From Acidimicrobiia bacterium (GTDB taxonomy: Bacteria; Actinomycetota; Acidimicrobiia; Acidimicrobiales; VFJN01): DNA of 51,016 nt. The position numbers and the translations under genes are program-made. The DNA lies in assembly GCA_009694375.1 (NCBI GenBank), contig SHVB01000006.1, positions 1-51,016 on the forward strand. Reading direction: 5' to 3'. The notes under the pieces are model-generated. The model saw only the letters and a program-made list of their open reading frames with translations. It was not told the DNA's origin and did no database searches. Below, piece by piece: positions 8,566 to 17,689 of the stretch. Position 1 is the first letter of the stretch; each line of letters opens with the position of its first letter.

Positions 8566-8750
8566 TGGCCAAGAAAGCACTGATCGAAAAACAACAGCGG
8601 ACCCCGAAGTTCAAGGTTCGTGCCTACACCCGCTGTAAGCGCTGTGGGCGTCCGCATTCCGTCTACCGCAAGTTCGGCCTGTGCCGGATCTGTTTGCGGG
8701 AGATGGTCCACGCCGGGGAAATCCCCGGTGTGACGAAGGCCAGTTGGTGA
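8565..8750 (+). CDS. rpsN: 30S ribosomal protein S14, zinc-binding type (S14Z)
   Basis: S14 lies in the 30S head and is needed late in assembly. The 61-residue length and the two CxxC pairs (Cys 24, 27, 40, 43) mark the short zinc-binding form rather than the 100-residue zinc-free form that some actinobacteria also carry. It begins in the last base of the rplE stop. Confidence 0.97.
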   Translation: MAKKALIEKQQRTPKFKVRAYTRCKRCGRPHSVYRKFGLCRICLREMVHAGEIPGVTKASW

Positions 8751-8763
8751 GGGGAGTCGACCA

Positions 8764-9168
8764 ATGACCATGACCGACCCGATCTCCGACATGCTCACTC
8801 GCATTCGCAACGCCAACGTTGCGATGCACGACGACGTGCGCATGCCCAGTTCCAAGGTGAAAGAGGCCCTCGCCACCATCCTCCACAAGGAGGGCTACAT
8901 CGATGGCTTTGATGTGGCCGACAACACCGAACGCCCTGGACGCGTGCTGTCCATCAAGATGAAGTACTCGCCCGAGCGAGCCCGTGTGATCTCCGGCCTG
9001 CGCCGGGTGTCCAAGCCGGGCCTGCGTGTCTACAGTCAGTCCACCAAGGTCCCCCGGGTCCTCGGTGGTCTCGGGGTGGCCGTCCTCTCAACCAGCCAGG
9101 GGCTCATGACCGACCGCGAAGCGCGCAAGCGCAACGTGGGCGGCGAGATCCTCTGCTTCGTGTGGTGA
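8764..9168 (+). CDS. rpsH: 30S ribosomal protein S8
   Basis: S8 is a primary 16S rRNA binder, and in E. coli the repressor of the spc operon. The 134-residue product begins [18 protein letters not shown] and has the C-terminal block [26 protein letters not shown], split here by normal family residues. A GGGGAG ribosome binding site is 8-12 bases upstream. ATG 8770 is a possible alternative start. Confidence 0.97.
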   Translation: MTMTDPISDMLTRIRNANVAMHDDVRMPSSKVKEALATILHKEGYIDGFDVADNTERPGRVLSIKMKYSPERARVISGLRRVSKPGLRVYSQSTKVPRVLGGLGVAVLSTSQGLMTDREARKRNVGGEILCFVW

Positions 9169-9174
9169 CCTGAC

Positions 9175-9714
9175 ATGAGCCGAATCGGAAAATCCCCCAT
9201 CCCGGTCCCCCGCGGCGTCGATGTGACCATCGCCGGGAGCCATGTCACCGTGAAGGGTCCCAAGGGCACTCTGGAGCGCGTGCTGCCGGGCGCTATCACC
9301 GTGCGTCAGGATGGCGATGAGTTGCTGGTGGAACGTCCCGACGATGAGCGCGAGAACCGGGCCATGCATGGCCTGGTTCGCTCGCTGGTGAACAACATGG
9401 TCGTGGGTGTGAACGAGGAGTTCGTGAAGGAGCTGGAGATCATCGGCGTGGGTTACCGCGCCGCCGCTCAGGGCACCAGCAAGCTTGATCTGGCTCTCGG
9501 GTTCAGTCACCCGGTGTCGGTTGACGCTCCCGCTGGCATCACCTTCGAGACCCCCACCCCGAACCGCATCATCGTGAAGGGTATCGACAAGGAAATCGTC
9601 GGCCAAGTGGCCGCCAACATCCGCAAGATCCGTAAACCCGAGCCTTACAAGGGCAAGGGCGTCCGGTACCTTGGCGAATTCGTCGCCAAGAAGGCCGGAA
9701 AGACGGGTAAGTAA
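9175..9714 (+). CDS. rplF: 50S ribosomal protein L6
   Basis: L6 sits near the factor-binding site and sarcin-ricin loop. The 179-residue protein starts MSRIGKSPIPVPRGVDV and carries the repeated alpha/beta domains typical of L6, with GVGYRAAAQG in the second domain and the C-terminal signature KIRKPEPYKGKGVRYLGE. Six bases separate it from rpsH. Confidence 0.97.
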   Translation: MSRIGKSPIPVPRGVDVTIAGSHVTVKGPKGTLERVLPGAITVRQDGDELLVERPDDERENRAMHGLVRSLVNNMVVGVNEEFVKELEIIGVGYRAAAQGTSKLDLALGFSHPVSVDAPAGITFETPTPNRIIVKGIDKEIVGQVAANIRKIRKPEPYKGKGVRYLGEFVAKKAGKTGK

Positions 9715-9723
9715 GGACACCTT

Positions 9724-10089
9724 ATGACCGTGACCGCACAGCACAAGCGAGAAGCCCGCATCCGTCGCCACCGTCGCGTGCGCAAAAAGGTGGAAGGTTC
9801 GGCCGAGCGCCCGCGCCTGGCTGTCTTCCGCTCGAACAAGCACATCTCCGCTCAGGTGATCGACGACCGCTCCGGTTGCACGATCGCATCGGCGTCCACC
9901 CAAGAGACCGACCTGCGAGAGGGTGGAACCAGCAACAAGGGTGCTGCCATCAAGGTTGGTCAGCTCGTCGCCGAGCGGGCTAAGGCCGCTGGCGTCACCA
10001 AGGTCGTCTTCGATCGAGGCGGCAACCTCTACCACGGTCGGGTGGCGGCAGTCGCTGACGCCGCCCGTGACGCTGGACTGGAGCTCTAG
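9724..10089 (+). CDS. rplR: 50S ribosomal protein L18
   Basis: L18 carries 5S rRNA into the 50S subunit. The 121-residue product has the basic N-terminus [19 protein letters not shown], then [20 protein letters not shown], and ends with the family block [24 protein letters not shown]. rpsE starts directly after its stop codon. Confidence 0.97.
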   Translation: MTVTAQHKREARIRRHRRVRKKVEGSAERPRLAVFRSNKHISAQVIDDRSGCTIASASTQETDLREGGTSNKGAAIKVGQLVAERAKAAGVTKVVFDRGGNLYHGRVAAVADAARDAGLEL

Positions 10090-10713
10090 ATGGCTAACGG
10101 ATCAGGTCCCCCCCGCCGAGAGCGCGAGAAAGCAGAGCGCGAGAACCCTCGGCAGTCCACCGACACCACCCTGCGTGAGTCGCGCGTGATCAACATCAAC
10201 CGCGTGTCCAAGGTCGTGAAGGGCGGTCGGCGCTTCAGCTTCACCGCTCTCGTGGTGATCGGTGATGGTCATGGGCGCGTCGGCTTGGGTTATGGCAAGG
10301 CGAAAGAGGTGCCCCTGGCGATTCAGAAGGGCACCGAAGAAGCTCGCAGGAATCTCTTCCAGGTGCCGCTGGCGGGCACGACGGTGACGCATACGATCGT
10401 GGGCCGCATGGGAGCAGGCCGAGTGTTGTTGAAGCCGGCGGCTCCCGGTACCGGTGTGATCGCCGGTGGGGCTGCCCGCGCCATCCTCGAAGAGGCGGGC
10501 GTGCGCGACGTGCTGTGCAAGTCCCTCGGTTCCTCCAACCACATCAACGTGGCCCGCGCCACCATCAACGGTCTCAAGTCGCTTAAGCGGCCTGATGAGA
10601 TTGCTCGTCTCCGTGGTCTCGATCCTGAGGACTTTGTGCCCAAGGGAATGCTCGCCGCCTATAACCTGAGCGAGCGCGGTCCGCAGGCCTCCGTGCCCGA
10701 AGAGGTTGCGTGA
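10090..10713 (+). CDS. rpsE: 30S ribosomal protein S5
   Basis: S5 takes part in decoding accuracy and the mRNA entry channel. The 207-residue protein has an N-terminal charged extension of about 30 residues, then the S5 signature [21 protein letters not shown], the GMGYGKA-like [17 protein letters not shown], and the C-terminal domain with [19 protein letters not shown]. It abuts rplR with no gap and overlaps rpmD by one base. Confidence 0.97.
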   Translation: MANGSGPPRREREKAERENPRQSTDTTLRESRVININRVSKVVKGGRRFSFTALVVIGDGHGRVGLGYGKAKEVPLAIQKGTEEARRNLFQVPLAGTTVTHTIVGRMGAGRVLLKPAAPGTGVIAGGAARAILEEAGVRDVLCKSLGSSNHINVARATINGLKSLKRPDEIARLRGLDPEDFVPKGMLAAYNLSERGPQASVPEEVA

Positions 10714-10910
10714 TGACTGAAGCAGGCACGATCACCGTCACCCAGATCCGTAGCGCCATCGGAACCAAGCCCAAGCAGCGGGGAACGCTACGGGCGCTTG
10801 GTCTCGGTCGCATCGGCAAGTCGAACACCCTTCCTGATCGCCCCGAGATTCGTGGGATGGTGGCCCGAGTGCCCCACCTCGTCTCGGTTGAGGAGCAGAC
10901 CAACTCATGA
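10713..10910 (+). CDS. rpmD: 50S ribosomal protein L30
   Basis: A 65-residue L30 with the usual TITVTQIRSAIGTKPKQRGTL opening (written across residues 6-26) and the LGLGRIGKSNTLPDRPEIRGM block. ATG 10713 overlaps the rpsE stop by one base; GTG 10710 immediately before is an alternative. The 3' end overlaps rplO by four bases. Confidence 0.95.
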   Translation: MTEAGTITVTQIRSAIGTKPKQRGTLRALGLGRIGKSNTLPDRPEIRGMVARVPHLVSVEEQTNS

Positions 10911-11401
10911 CCATCAAGATCCATGACCTCCAGCCCCCCAAGGGCTCAAACCGTGGCAAGAAGCGCGTCGGTCGGGGTATCGCCGGCAAGGGCGGTAAAA
11001 CCGCTGGCCGAGGCACCAAGGGCCAAAAGGCACGCGGCAGCGTCCCGGCCCGGTTCGAGGGCGGCCAGATGCCCCTCAACATCCGAATCCCCAAGCTCAA
11101 GGGCTTCAACAACCCGTTCCGGGTTGAGTATCAGGGCATCAATCTCGACTCCATCGAGGAAAGCGGCATGGACGAGATCAGTCCTGCCGCCCTCCAAGCC
11201 AAGGGTCTGGCGCACAAGGGTGCCCTCATCAAGGTCCTGGGCCGGGGTGACCTCACGCGTAAGGTCACCGTGAAGGCCCATGCCTTCTCAAAGTCTGCCG
11301 AGGCAGCCATCGCGGCGGCGGGCGGTACGGTGGAGATCCTGCCCAAGCCGTGGGGCGATCGTCGTCCTCCGGTGCAAGGAAACCAGTTCGCTAACCGCTA
11401 G
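10907..11401 (+). CDS. rplO: 50S ribosomal protein L15
   Basis: L15 is a late-assembly 50S protein with a long, basic, Gly-rich N-terminal arm. The 164-residue product starts with IHDLQPPKGSNRGKKRVGRG and GKGGKTAGRGTKGQKARG, then RFEGGQMPLNIRIPKLKGF, and ends in the domain containing VTVKAHAFSKSAEAAIAAAGG. It starts in an ATGA overlap with rpmD and precedes secY as in most bacteria. Confidence 0.97.
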   Translation: MTIKIHDLQPPKGSNRGKKRVGRGIAGKGGKTAGRGTKGQKARGSVPARFEGGQMPLNIRIPKLKGFNNPFRVEYQGINLDSIEESGMDEISPAALQAKGLAHKGALIKVLGRGDLTRKVTVKAHAFSKSAEAAIAAAGGTVEILPKPWGDRRPPVQGNQFANR

Positions 11402-11416
11402 TCCTATCGATCCAAT

Positions 11417-11433
11417 CGCTGCCGCTGGCAGCG
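11417..11433 (+). other. hairpin between rplO and secY
   Basis: A 7-bp stem with a 3-base loop (arms 11417-11423 and 11427-11433) in the 55-base gap. It is followed by an AGGAG ribosome binding site for secY, not by a T-run. It may adjust expression between ribosomal genes and secY; role inferred. Confidence 0.35.
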
Positions 11434-11456
11434 CCCGCTGATCAGGAGCCCAGTCC

Positions 11457-12773
11457 GTGCTGTCCAGCGTTCGTAACGTGTTCAGAATCCCTGACCTCCG
11501 GGGAAAGATTCTCTTCACGCTGCTGATGATCGCGCTCTACCGCATCGGTGCCTACATTCCCGCGCCGGGTATCGATCTCGATGCGGTGGCCGAACTCAAG
11601 CGACAAGCCGACCAAGGCGCTGGCGTGTTGGGCTTCCTGCAGCTGTTCTCGGGGGGCGCCCTCACCCAGTTTGCCATCTTTGCGTTGGGGATCATGCCCT
11701 ACATCACCGCCTCGATCATCATGCAAGTCCTCACGGTGGTGATCCCGAAGCTGGAGGAATGGCAGCAGATGGGGGCCGTGGGGCAGCGCAAGATTACCCA
11801 GTGGACCCGCTACTTCGCCGTGTCTATCGCCTTGTTGCAATCCACCGGCTTGGCCTTCCTCTTCCACAATGGAGGTGGCGGTTTGCTCGGCGGCGGCAAC
11901 AGCCTCGGGATCGACGTCCTCCCCAACTTCACTCCGTTCCGGGTGATCCTGGTGGTGTTCACCCTCACGGCGGGCACGGCCCTGCTGATGTGGTTGTCCG
12001 AACTCATCAGCCAGCGCGGCATTGGTAACGGCATGTCGTTGATGATCTTCGCCTCGGTGGTGAGTATCTTCCCGGCTGCGGGTGCCCAACTGAATGCGGA
12101 GAAGGGTTCCGCGCTCCTGATCTTCCTGCTGCTGCTCGCCGTGGTCCTGCTGGTGGCCATCGTGTTTGTCGAACAAGGTCAGCGCCGCATCCCCGTGCAG
12201 TTCGCCAAGCGGGTGGTGGGTCGTCGGATGTATGGGGGCCAGAGCACTTACATCCCCCTCAAGGTGAACCAATCAGGCGTGATCCCGATCATTTTCGCCA
12301 GTTCGGTCCTCTACCTCCCGATTCTGTTCACCAACGTTTTGCCAGCCGAGGGTTACGGAAGGTCGATCCAGGGCTGGGTGAACGACCACCTGGTCCAACC
12401 CGACTCGATCGTGTACGTCCTTGTGTACGGCCTGCTCATCATCGGCTTTGCCTACTTCTACACCGCCATTGCCTTCGATCCTGCGCAGCAGGCCGAGAAC
12501 ATCCGAAAGCAGGGTGGGTTTATCCCCGGTATTCGCCCCGGGCCCCAGACCGAGCGCTACCTTGCCAAGATCTTGTCTCGGATCACTCTGCCCGGTGCGT
12601 TGTTCATCGCTTTCATCGCGCTCCTGCCCTCGATTCTGCTGGCTACCGCTGACGTAGAGAACTTCCCCTTCGCCGGCACCTCGCTGCTCATCGCAGTGGG
12701 CGTGGCCCTCGAGACGATGAAGCAGATTGACAGCCAGTTGATGATGCGCAACTACGAGGGCTTCTTGAAGTGA
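11457..12773 (+). CDS. secY: protein translocase subunit SecY
   Basis: SecY forms the membrane channel of the general secretion pathway with SecE and SecG. The 438-residue protein begins at GTG 11457 behind an AGGAG motif. It shows about ten hydrophobic segments, the first near residues 18-37, a GGALTQFAIFALGIMPYI block in TM2, and the cytoplasmic loop with PGIRPGPQTERYL near residue 357 that contacts SecA and the ribosome. The C-terminus ends MMRNYEGFLK, typical of SecY. Position after rplO and before adk is classical. Confidence 0.97.
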   Translation: MLSSVRNVFRIPDLRGKILFTLLMIALYRIGAYIPAPGIDLDAVAELKRQADQGAGVLGFLQLFSGGALTQFAIFALGIMPYITASIIMQVLTVVIPKLEEWQQMGAVGQRKITQWTRYFAVSIALLQSTGLAFLFHNGGGGLLGGGNSLGIDVLPNFTPFRVILVVFTLTAGTALLMWLSELISQRGIGNGMSLMIFASVVSIFPAAGAQLNAEKGSALLIFLLLLAVVLLVAIVFVEQGQRRIPVQFAKRVVGRRMYGGQSTYIPLKVNQSGVIPIIFASSVLYLPILFTNVLPAEGYGRSIQGWVNDHLVQPDSIVYVLVYGLLIIGFAYFYTAIAFDPAQQAENIRKQGGFIPGIRPGPQTERYLAKILSRITLPGALFIAFIALLPSILLATADVENFPFAGTSLLIAVGVALETMKQIDSQLMMRNYEGFLK

Positions 12774-12792
12774 TGGCGGCTGGGGTCCTGGC

Positions 12793-13452
12793 GTGATCCC
12801 CGGCGCTCGTCTGGTCCTGCTGGGTCGGCAGGGTGCGGGCAAGGGAACCCAATGTGTGCGCCTCTCGCACCATTACGTGATCCCTCACATCTCCACGGGT
12901 GACATGCTCCGCTCGGCGGTCCGTGAGGGCACCGAGTTCGGCCTCCAGGCCAAAGCGGTGATGGACCGTGGCGAACTCGTGTCGGACGGGGTCATCGGGG
13001 GAGTGGTGGCCGAGCGGCTAGCCGCCGACGACACCCGAGAGCGCGGCTACATTCTCGACGGTTTCCCGCGCACCGTGGGCCAGGCGGAAAGGCTGAGCGA
13101 GATCACGGTGGGGGCGGCGTTGGACCTAGTGATCGACCTTGTCGTGCCCACCCAGGTGGTGTTGGAGCGATTGGCTGGCCGGCGCGTATGCGTGGATTGC
13201 GCCACGAACTTCTCGGTGGACTCCCCGCCGCGTTATGGCTGGGTGTGCGACAACTGTGGCGGTGAGGTGGTGCAGCGGGCCGACGACACCTCCGCCGCCA
13301 TCCAGATTCGCCTCGATCTCTACGAGCGCGAAACGGCACCGCTGATCGCCTGGTATCTCGAACGCGAGCTTCTCACCGCCGTGGATGGTCTCGGCACCGC
13401 CGCCGAGGTCACCGCCCGCCTGGTCGCCGCCGTGGACGCCCGCCGCTCCTAA
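12793..13452 (+). CDS. adk: adenylate kinase, zinc-type LID
   Basis: Interconverts ATP, AMP and ADP in the cytosol. The 219-residue product starts at GTG 12793. The P-loop GRQGAGKGTQ is at residues 11-20, the NMP-binding ISTGDMLR at 33-40, DGFPRT at 89-94. The LID region carries CVDC and CDNC (Cys 133, 136, 152, 155), i.e. the zinc-stabilised long form. The secY-adk-map order is widespread in Gram-positives. Confidence 0.96.
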   Translation: MIPGARLVLLGRQGAGKGTQCVRLSHHYVIPHISTGDMLRSAVREGTEFGLQAKAVMDRGELVSDGVIGGVVAERLAADDTRERGYILDGFPRTVGQAERLSEITVGAALDLVIDLVVPTQVVLERLAGRRVCVDCATNFSVDSPPRYGWVCDNCGGEVVQRADDTSAAIQIRLDLYERETAPLIAWYLERELLTAVDGLGTAAEVTARLVAAVDARRS

Positions 13453-13547
13453 CCCCCCCATTGGCGGCGGCGGTGAGCCTGATCCCGGCGATGGGCGAAA
13501 CGGGTCGCATTGAGGTCTGGAGCCAGGGTGGGTTCTAGCCTGGGGGG

Positions 13548-14294
13548 GTGCGTCGATCGAGTGAGGATCTGGGAAAGATGCGTAAGGCGGGACGGGTCGT
13601 GGCTGAGATGCATGCAGCGATCCGTGCCGCCATTCGCCCGGGGGTAACCACGGCCGCTCTGGATCGCATCGGGCGCGACGTCATCGAGCGTCGCGGCGCG
13701 CAGTCCAACTTCCTGGGCTATGGGTACCCACCGTTCCCCGGGGTGATCTGTGCATCACCCAACGACGTGATTGTGCATGGAGTACCAGGGCCCTATTGCC
13801 TCGCGGAGGGCGACATCATCTCCATCGACTGCGGGGCGATCATCGAGGGGTGGCATGGTGATGCCGCCTTCACCGTGGGCGTGGGCCGGATCCACCCCGA
13901 AGCGGAACGGCTGATCGCGGTGACCGAGGCGTCGCTGGCGGCGGGGATCCGGGCGATGGTTCCCGGCGGTCGACTGTCTGATATCGGCTCGGCGGTGCAG
14001 GGCGTGGTCGAGGCGGCTGGATTCTCGGTGGTGCGCGATTACACCGGCCACGGGATCGGGACTGCCATGCACGAGGCGCCCGATGTCCCTAACTGGGGAC
14101 GACCAGGCAAGGGTCGACGATTGGGGTCCGGCCAGACCTATGCGGTGGAGCCGATGGTCTGCGCGGGCGGCCCCGAGGCCAAGGTCTTGGAGGACCAGTG
14201 GACCGTGGCCACCCTCGATGGGCGCCTCGCCGCCCACACGGAGCACACCATTGCCATCACCGACCACGGCCCGGAGATCCTCACCCTGCCCTGA
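13548..14294 (+). CDS. map: methionine aminopeptidase, type I
   Basis: Removes the N-terminal Met from new proteins. The 248-residue product starts at GTG 13548. All five metal ligands of the pita-bread fold are present: Asp94, Asp105, His168, Glu201 and Glu232, with motifs SIDCGAIIEGWHGDAAFTV, GHGIGTAMHEAP, and AVEPMV. It lacks the N-terminal SH3-binding extension of type Ic enzymes. A 95-base gap separates it from adk; the G-run just before the GTG may serve as ribosome binding site. Confidence 0.96.
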   Translation: MRRSSEDLGKMRKAGRVVAEMHAAIRAAIRPGVTTAALDRIGRDVIERRGAQSNFLGYGYPPFPGVICASPNDVIVHGVPGPYCLAEGDIISIDCGAIIEGWHGDAAFTVGVGRIHPEAERLIAVTEASLAAGIRAMVPGGRLSDIGSAVQGVVEAAGFSVVRDYTGHGIGTAMHEAPDVPNWGRPGKGRRLGSGQTYAVEPMVCAGGPEAKVLEDQWTVATLDGRLAAHTEHTIAITDHGPEILTLP

Positions 14295-14305
14295 TTTCTC
14301 CGGTA

Positions 14306-14344
14306 GGGTCCCGGTTCTGGCCGGTCTGTGAACCCGCTGGACCC
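14306..14344 (+). terminator. bulged hairpin after map
   Basis: Outer arms 14306-14311 with 14339-14344 (6 bp) and inner arms 14313-14317 with 14330-14334 (5 bp), separated by a small internal loop, 12 bases after the map stop. It probably ends or thins the secY-adk-map transcript. No T-run follows, as is common in high-GC actinobacteria. Confidence 0.45.
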
Positions 14345-14376
14345 AAGGTCGCTAGATCGGCCCTGACGCGGTCGAA

Positions 14377-14405
14377 TTGGAGCGCTGTCGTCCCTGCGAT
14401 AGCAT
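14377..14405 (+). promoter_or_regulatory. predicted promoter for the infA operon
   Basis: TTGGAG (14377-14382) and TAGCAT (14400-14405) with a 17-base spacer, in the 205-base gap between map and infA and just downstream of the hairpin at 14306-14344. It would give an 85-90 base untranslated leader. By-eye prediction. Confidence 0.4.
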
Positions 14406-14499
14406 CCACCCTCGGCCCTGGGACGAAGTTGTCCGCTGCACGTGCCTGATTATGGCGCGCTGACTTGGCCTGTTGATCCCGCAATTCAGGAGCACCATT

Positions 14500-14724
14500 C
14501 TGGCCAAGCCCAAAGAAGACGCGATCGTGCTGGAAGGCACGGTAACTGAGCCCCTCCCGAACGCCATGTTCCGGGTGGAACTCGAAAACGGCCACAAGGT
14601 ATTGGCCCATATTTCCGGAAAGATGCGGATGCACTACATCCGCATCCTCCCCGGGGATCGCGTCCAGGTGGAGCTCACCCCCTATGACCTCAGCCGAGGT
14701 CGCATTACCTATCGCTACAAGTGA
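14500..14724 (+). CDS. infA: translation initiation factor IF-1, apparent CUG start
   Basis: IF-1 occupies the 30S A site during initiation. The protein from [13 protein letters not shown] onward matches IF-1 fully, including [21 protein letters not shown] and the C-terminal [14 protein letters not shown]-1 normally begins M-A-K; here the codon before Ala-Lys is CTG (14500-14502), seven bases after an AGGAG motif (14488-14492), ideal spacing. The only in-frame ATG/GTG/TTG candidate upstream is TTG 14473, which has no ribosome binding site and would add nine unrelated residues. From CTG the length is 74 residues, normal. ATT at 14497 is a further candidate but sits only four bases from the AGGAG. 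Confidence 0.93.
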   Translation: MAKPKEDAIVLEGTVTEPLPNAMFRVELENGHKVLAHISGKMRMHYIRILPGDRVQVELTPYDLSRGRITYRYK

Positions 14725-14737
14725 ACGAGATCGACTG

Positions 14738-14851
14738 ATGAAGGTCCGACCCAGCGTCAAGAAGATGTGTGACAAGTGCAAGGTGATCCGCCGTCATGGG
14801 CGAGTTCAGGTCATCTGCACCAACCCCCGGCACAAGCAGCGCCAGGGCTAA
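14738..14851 (+). CDS. rpmJ: 50S ribosomal protein L36, zinc-binding form
   Basis: A 37-residue L36, too short for ordinary gene-length cut-offs. It starts [14 protein letters not shown] and ends with RHKQRQG. Cys11, Cys14, Cys27 and His32 are the zinc ligands of the C+ form. It is 13 bases after infA, the standard infA-rpmJ-rpsM order. Confidence 0.97.
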   Translation: MKVRPSVKKMCDKCKVIRRHGRVQVICTNPRHKQRQG

Positions 14852-14871
14852 GAGGAGACAGCAACCCGCTT

Positions 14872-15249
14872 ATGGCTCGTATCGCCGGCGTTGACATCCC
14901 CCGTGAAAAGCGGTTGGAGATCTCGCTCACCTACATCTTCGGCATTGGCCGGAGCACGTCGCAGAAAATCTGTGACGCAATCGGGCTCAATCGCAGCACT
15001 CGCGTGCGCGATCTCACCGATGAAGAGGTGAACCAAATCCGCGCCTACGTCGACCAGAACCTCGAGGTCGAAGGCGATCTCCGCCGCGAGGTACAGCAGG
15101 ACATCCGCCGCAAGATGGAGATCGGTTGTTGGCAGGGATTGCGGCACCGCAAGGGCCTGCCGGTTCGCGGCCAGCGCACCCAGACCAACGCCCGCACCCG
15201 CAAGGGACCCAAGAAGACCGTCGCCGGTAAGAAGAAGGTACGCAAGTGA
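14872..15249 (+). CDS. rpsM: 30S ribosomal protein S13
   Basis: S13 forms inter-subunit bridges from the 30S head. ATG 14872 is chosen because the product then begins [21 protein letters not shown], the family start; an in-frame upstream extension to 14776 overlaps rpmJ and is not S13-like. The 125-residue product has the [16 protein letters not shown] helix-hairpin-helix region and the C-terminal [22 protein letters not shown] stretch (residues about 93-114). GAGGAG lies upstream. Confidence 0.97.
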   Translation: MARIAGVDIPREKRLEISLTYIFGIGRSTSQKICDAIGLNRSTRVRDLTDEEVNQIRAYVDQNLEVEGDLRREVQQDIRRKMEIGCWQGLRHRKGLPVRGQRTQTNARTRKGPKKTVAGKKKVRK

Positions 15250-15314
15250 GCAAGCGAGTCAGTGCCGAAGGTTGCCGGTTGCCGGTTGTCGCAGCGGGTG
15301 GGGGTCGAATCTAA

Positions 15315-15713
15315 ATGGCCAAACCCAAGCCCGGTGGTCGGCGGCCGCGCAAGCGCGAGCGCCGCAATGTCTCTCATGGCGTTGCCCACATCAAGAGTTC
15401 CTTCAACAACACGATCATCACGATCAGCGACCAACAGGGCAACGTTCTGTCCTGGGCCTCGGCGGGCAACGTTGGCTTCAAGGGCAGCAAGAAGAGCACG
15501 CCCTACGCCGCCCAGATGGCTGCCGAGAAGGCCGCTCGTGGGGCGATGGAGCACGGCATCCGTAAAGTTGACGTGCAGGTGAAGGGTCCCGGCTCCGGCC
15601 GCGAGACCGCCATTCGCTCGCTGCAAAGCGTAGGTATCGAAGTTACCGGCATCAAAGACGTCACCCCTGTCCCCCATAACGGCTGCCGCCCTCCCAAGCG
15701 GCGCCGAGTCTGA
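15315..15713 (+). CDS. rpsK: 30S ribosomal protein S11
   Basis: S11 lies in the 30S platform near the Shine-Dalgarno helix. The 132-residue product has an Arg-rich N-terminus, then [18 protein letters not shown], the [19 protein letters not shown] block and the invariant C-terminus [11 protein letters not shown]. The 65-base gap after rpsM contains no other gene. Confidence 0.97.
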   Translation: MAKPKPGGRRPRKRERRNVSHGVAHIKSSFNNTIITISDQQGNVLSWASAGNVGFKGSKKSTPYAAQMAAEKAARGAMEHGIRKVDVQVKGPGSGRETAIRSLQSVGIEVTGIKDVTPVPHNGCRPPKRRRV

Positions 15714-15723
15714 GGCTCCCCGC

Positions 15724-16338
15724 ATGGCTCGCTACACCGGACCCAAGGTAAAGATTTCGCGCCGCTTGGGTGTGAACATCTTCGAGAACGAGAAGGGTAG
15801 CAAGGCGCTGGAGAAGCGCCCTTACCCGCCGGGCGAGCACGGGCGCTCGCGTCGCCGTCAGCCTTCCGAGTACTCCTTCCAGTTGCAGGAGAAGCAGAAG
15901 GCGAAGCACATTTATGGTCTGCTCGAGCGCCAGTTCGAGAACCTCTACAAGGAGGCCACCCGCTCCAAGGGGGTGACCGGCGAAAATCTGCTCCGTTTCC
16001 TAGAGCAGCGCCTGGACAACATCGTGTTCCGGGCGGGTTGGGCCAGCACCCGGCCGCAGGCTCGCCAGTTCGTGAACCACGGACTGATCGATGTCAACGG
16101 TCGTCGGGTCGACATCCCCAGTTACCGGGTCAGGAAGGGCGACGTGGTGTCGCTTCGGACCAAGAGCCAAGCCATGATCGTGATCCAACACAACATCGAC
16201 ACCCTTGACGCTCGCCTCCCGGCTTGGTTCGACGCCGGTGAGGATGCCAAGTCGATCACTGTGCGAGAACTCCCGCTGCGTGAGCAGATCGATGTTCCCG
16301 TGCGTGAGCAGCTCATCGTTGAGTTGTACTCCAAGTAG
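15724..16338 (+). CDS. rpsD: 30S ribosomal protein S4, zinc-free form
   Basis: S4 starts assembly of the 30S body and often controls its own operon. The 204-residue protein begins MARYTGPKVKISRRLGVNIF; the N-terminal Cys cluster of the zinc-binding form is absent, so this is the C-minus type. The S4 domain with RLDNIVFRAGWASTRPQARQ and GLIDVNGRRVDIPSYRV is present. It lies 10 bases after rpsK. Confidence 0.96.
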   Translation: MARYTGPKVKISRRLGVNIFENEKGSKALEKRPYPPGEHGRSRRRQPSEYSFQLQEKQKAKHIYGLLERQFENLYKEATRSKGVTGENLLRFLEQRLDNIVFRAGWASTRPQARQFVNHGLIDVNGRRVDIPSYRVRKGDVVSLRTKSQAMIVIQHNIDTLDARLPAWFDAGEDAKSITVRELPLREQIDVPVREQLIVELYSK

Positions 16339-16376
16339 CCCTGTTCCCATTGCCCCCCCAGTTCACGAGGTAGATC

Positions 16377-17315
16377 ATGCTGGTAATCCAACGCCCCACG
16401 GTTGAGGCGATCGGCGATGCCGAGGGCAACCGTCAGACCTTTTCTGTAGGTCCACTCGAGCCCGGCTTCGGCCACACGTTGGGTAACTCCCTGCGTCGCA
16501 CCCTCCTGTCCTCGATCCCGGGGGCAGCCATCACGCAGCTCCGCTTCGACGACGCTCTCCACGAGTTCGACACCATTGCGGGGGTCACCCAGGACGTCAC
16601 CGATGTGATCCTGAACCTCAAGGACCTCGTGCTCGTCTGTCACAGCGATGAGCCCGTGACCCTGCGCCTTGATGCCAAGGGTCCGGCCGAGGTCACCGCC
16701 GGTGCCATCACGCCGAACGCTGATGTGGAGATTCTCAACCCGGACATGGGTATCGCCACGCTGAGCAAGTCGGCCCGGTTGGCCATCGACATCACCGTGT
16801 CGAAGGGTCGGGGCTACGTCTCGGCTGATCGCAACAAGGGAAGCGCCACCATCGGCGTGATCCCGGTCGACTCGATCTTCTCGCCGGTGCGCCGGGTGGC
16901 GTTCCTCATCGAGCCCGCCCGGGTGGAGCAGTCCACCGAGTACGACCGCCTCGTGCTCGATATCGAGACCGACGGCTCCATCTCTCCCCGCGAGGCCCTG
17001 GCCTCGGCGGGCGACACCTTGCGCTCCCTCGTGGGCCTGGTGGCGGAAATGAGCGACGATCCGCAGGGTCTTGAGCTCGGCGAGCTCGCCACGATCGCGG
17101 CGGGGTCGCCCGATCTCGACCTCCCCATCGAGGATCTCGACTTGTCTGAGCGGCCCCAGAACTGCCTCAAGCGGGCTCAGGTAAACACCGTGGGCGAACT
17201 ACTGCTGAAGACCGAAGACGATCTGTTGGCCGTCACCAACTTCGGCCAGAAGTCGCTTGATGAGGTCATCCAGAAGCTTGACGAGCGTGGCCTGCGGCTG
17301 CGGACCAAGGATTAG
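16377..17315 (+). CDS. rpoA: RNA polymerase subunit alpha
   Basis: Alpha assembles the RNA polymerase core and its C-terminal domain reads UP elements and activators. The 312-residue protein has the N-terminal dimerisation domain ([23 protein letters not shown], residues about 28-50), a short acidic linker, and the C-terminal domain from about residue 245 with [20 protein letters not shown] and [14 protein letters not shown]. Normal length. It is followed directly by rplQ. Confidence 0.97.
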   Translation: MLVIQRPTVEAIGDAEGNRQTFSVGPLEPGFGHTLGNSLRRTLLSSIPGAAITQLRFDDALHEFDTIAGVTQDVTDVILNLKDLVLVCHSDEPVTLRLDAKGPAEVTAGAITPNADVEILNPDMGIATLSKSARLAIDITVSKGRGYVSADRNKGSATIGVIPVDSIFSPVRRVAFLIEPARVEQSTEYDRLVLDIETDGSISPREALASAGDTLRSLVGLVAEMSDDPQGLELGELATIAAGSPDLDLPIEDLDLSERPQNCLKRAQVNTVGELLLKTEDDLLAVTNFGQKSLDEVIQKLDERGLRLRTKD

Positions 17316-17323
17316 GACACGCC

Positions 17324-17677
17324 ATGCCTGCTACCCCAAAGAAGGGGCGTCGCTTCGGCGGCAGTTCCCAGCACCAGCGCCTGATGATGGCGAACCTCGT
17401 GGCATCCCTCGTGGCCGCCGAAGGCATCGTGACCACCGAGGCCAAGGCCAAGGCGTTGCGCCCCATTGCCGAGAAGGTCATCACCAAGGCCAAGAAGGGC
17501 GGCCTGCACAACCATCGCCAGGTGGTCTCCTACCTCGGCGATAAGGAGATGGCCCACAAGCTCTTCACTGATGTGGGTCCCCGGTACGCCAACCGCAACG
17601 GTGGCTACACCCGGATCCTGAAGCTCGGCAACCGGCAGGGCGACAACGCCCCGATGGCGCGCATCGAACTCGTCTGA
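17324..17677 (+). CDS. rplQ: 50S ribosomal protein L17
   Basis: The 117-residue product matches L17, which lies at the tunnel exit: [20 protein letters not shown], then the [26 protein letters not shown] region and the C-terminal [20 protein letters not shown] block. It starts 8 bases after rpoA, the classical alpha operon end. Confidence 0.97.
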   Translation: MPATPKKGRRFGGSSQHQRLMMANLVASLVAAEGIVTTEAKAKALRPIAEKVITKAKKGGLHNHRQVVSYLGDKEMAHKLFTDVGPRYANRNGGYTRILKLGNRQGDNAPMARIELV

Positions 17678-17689
17678 GCCGGCCGCAGC

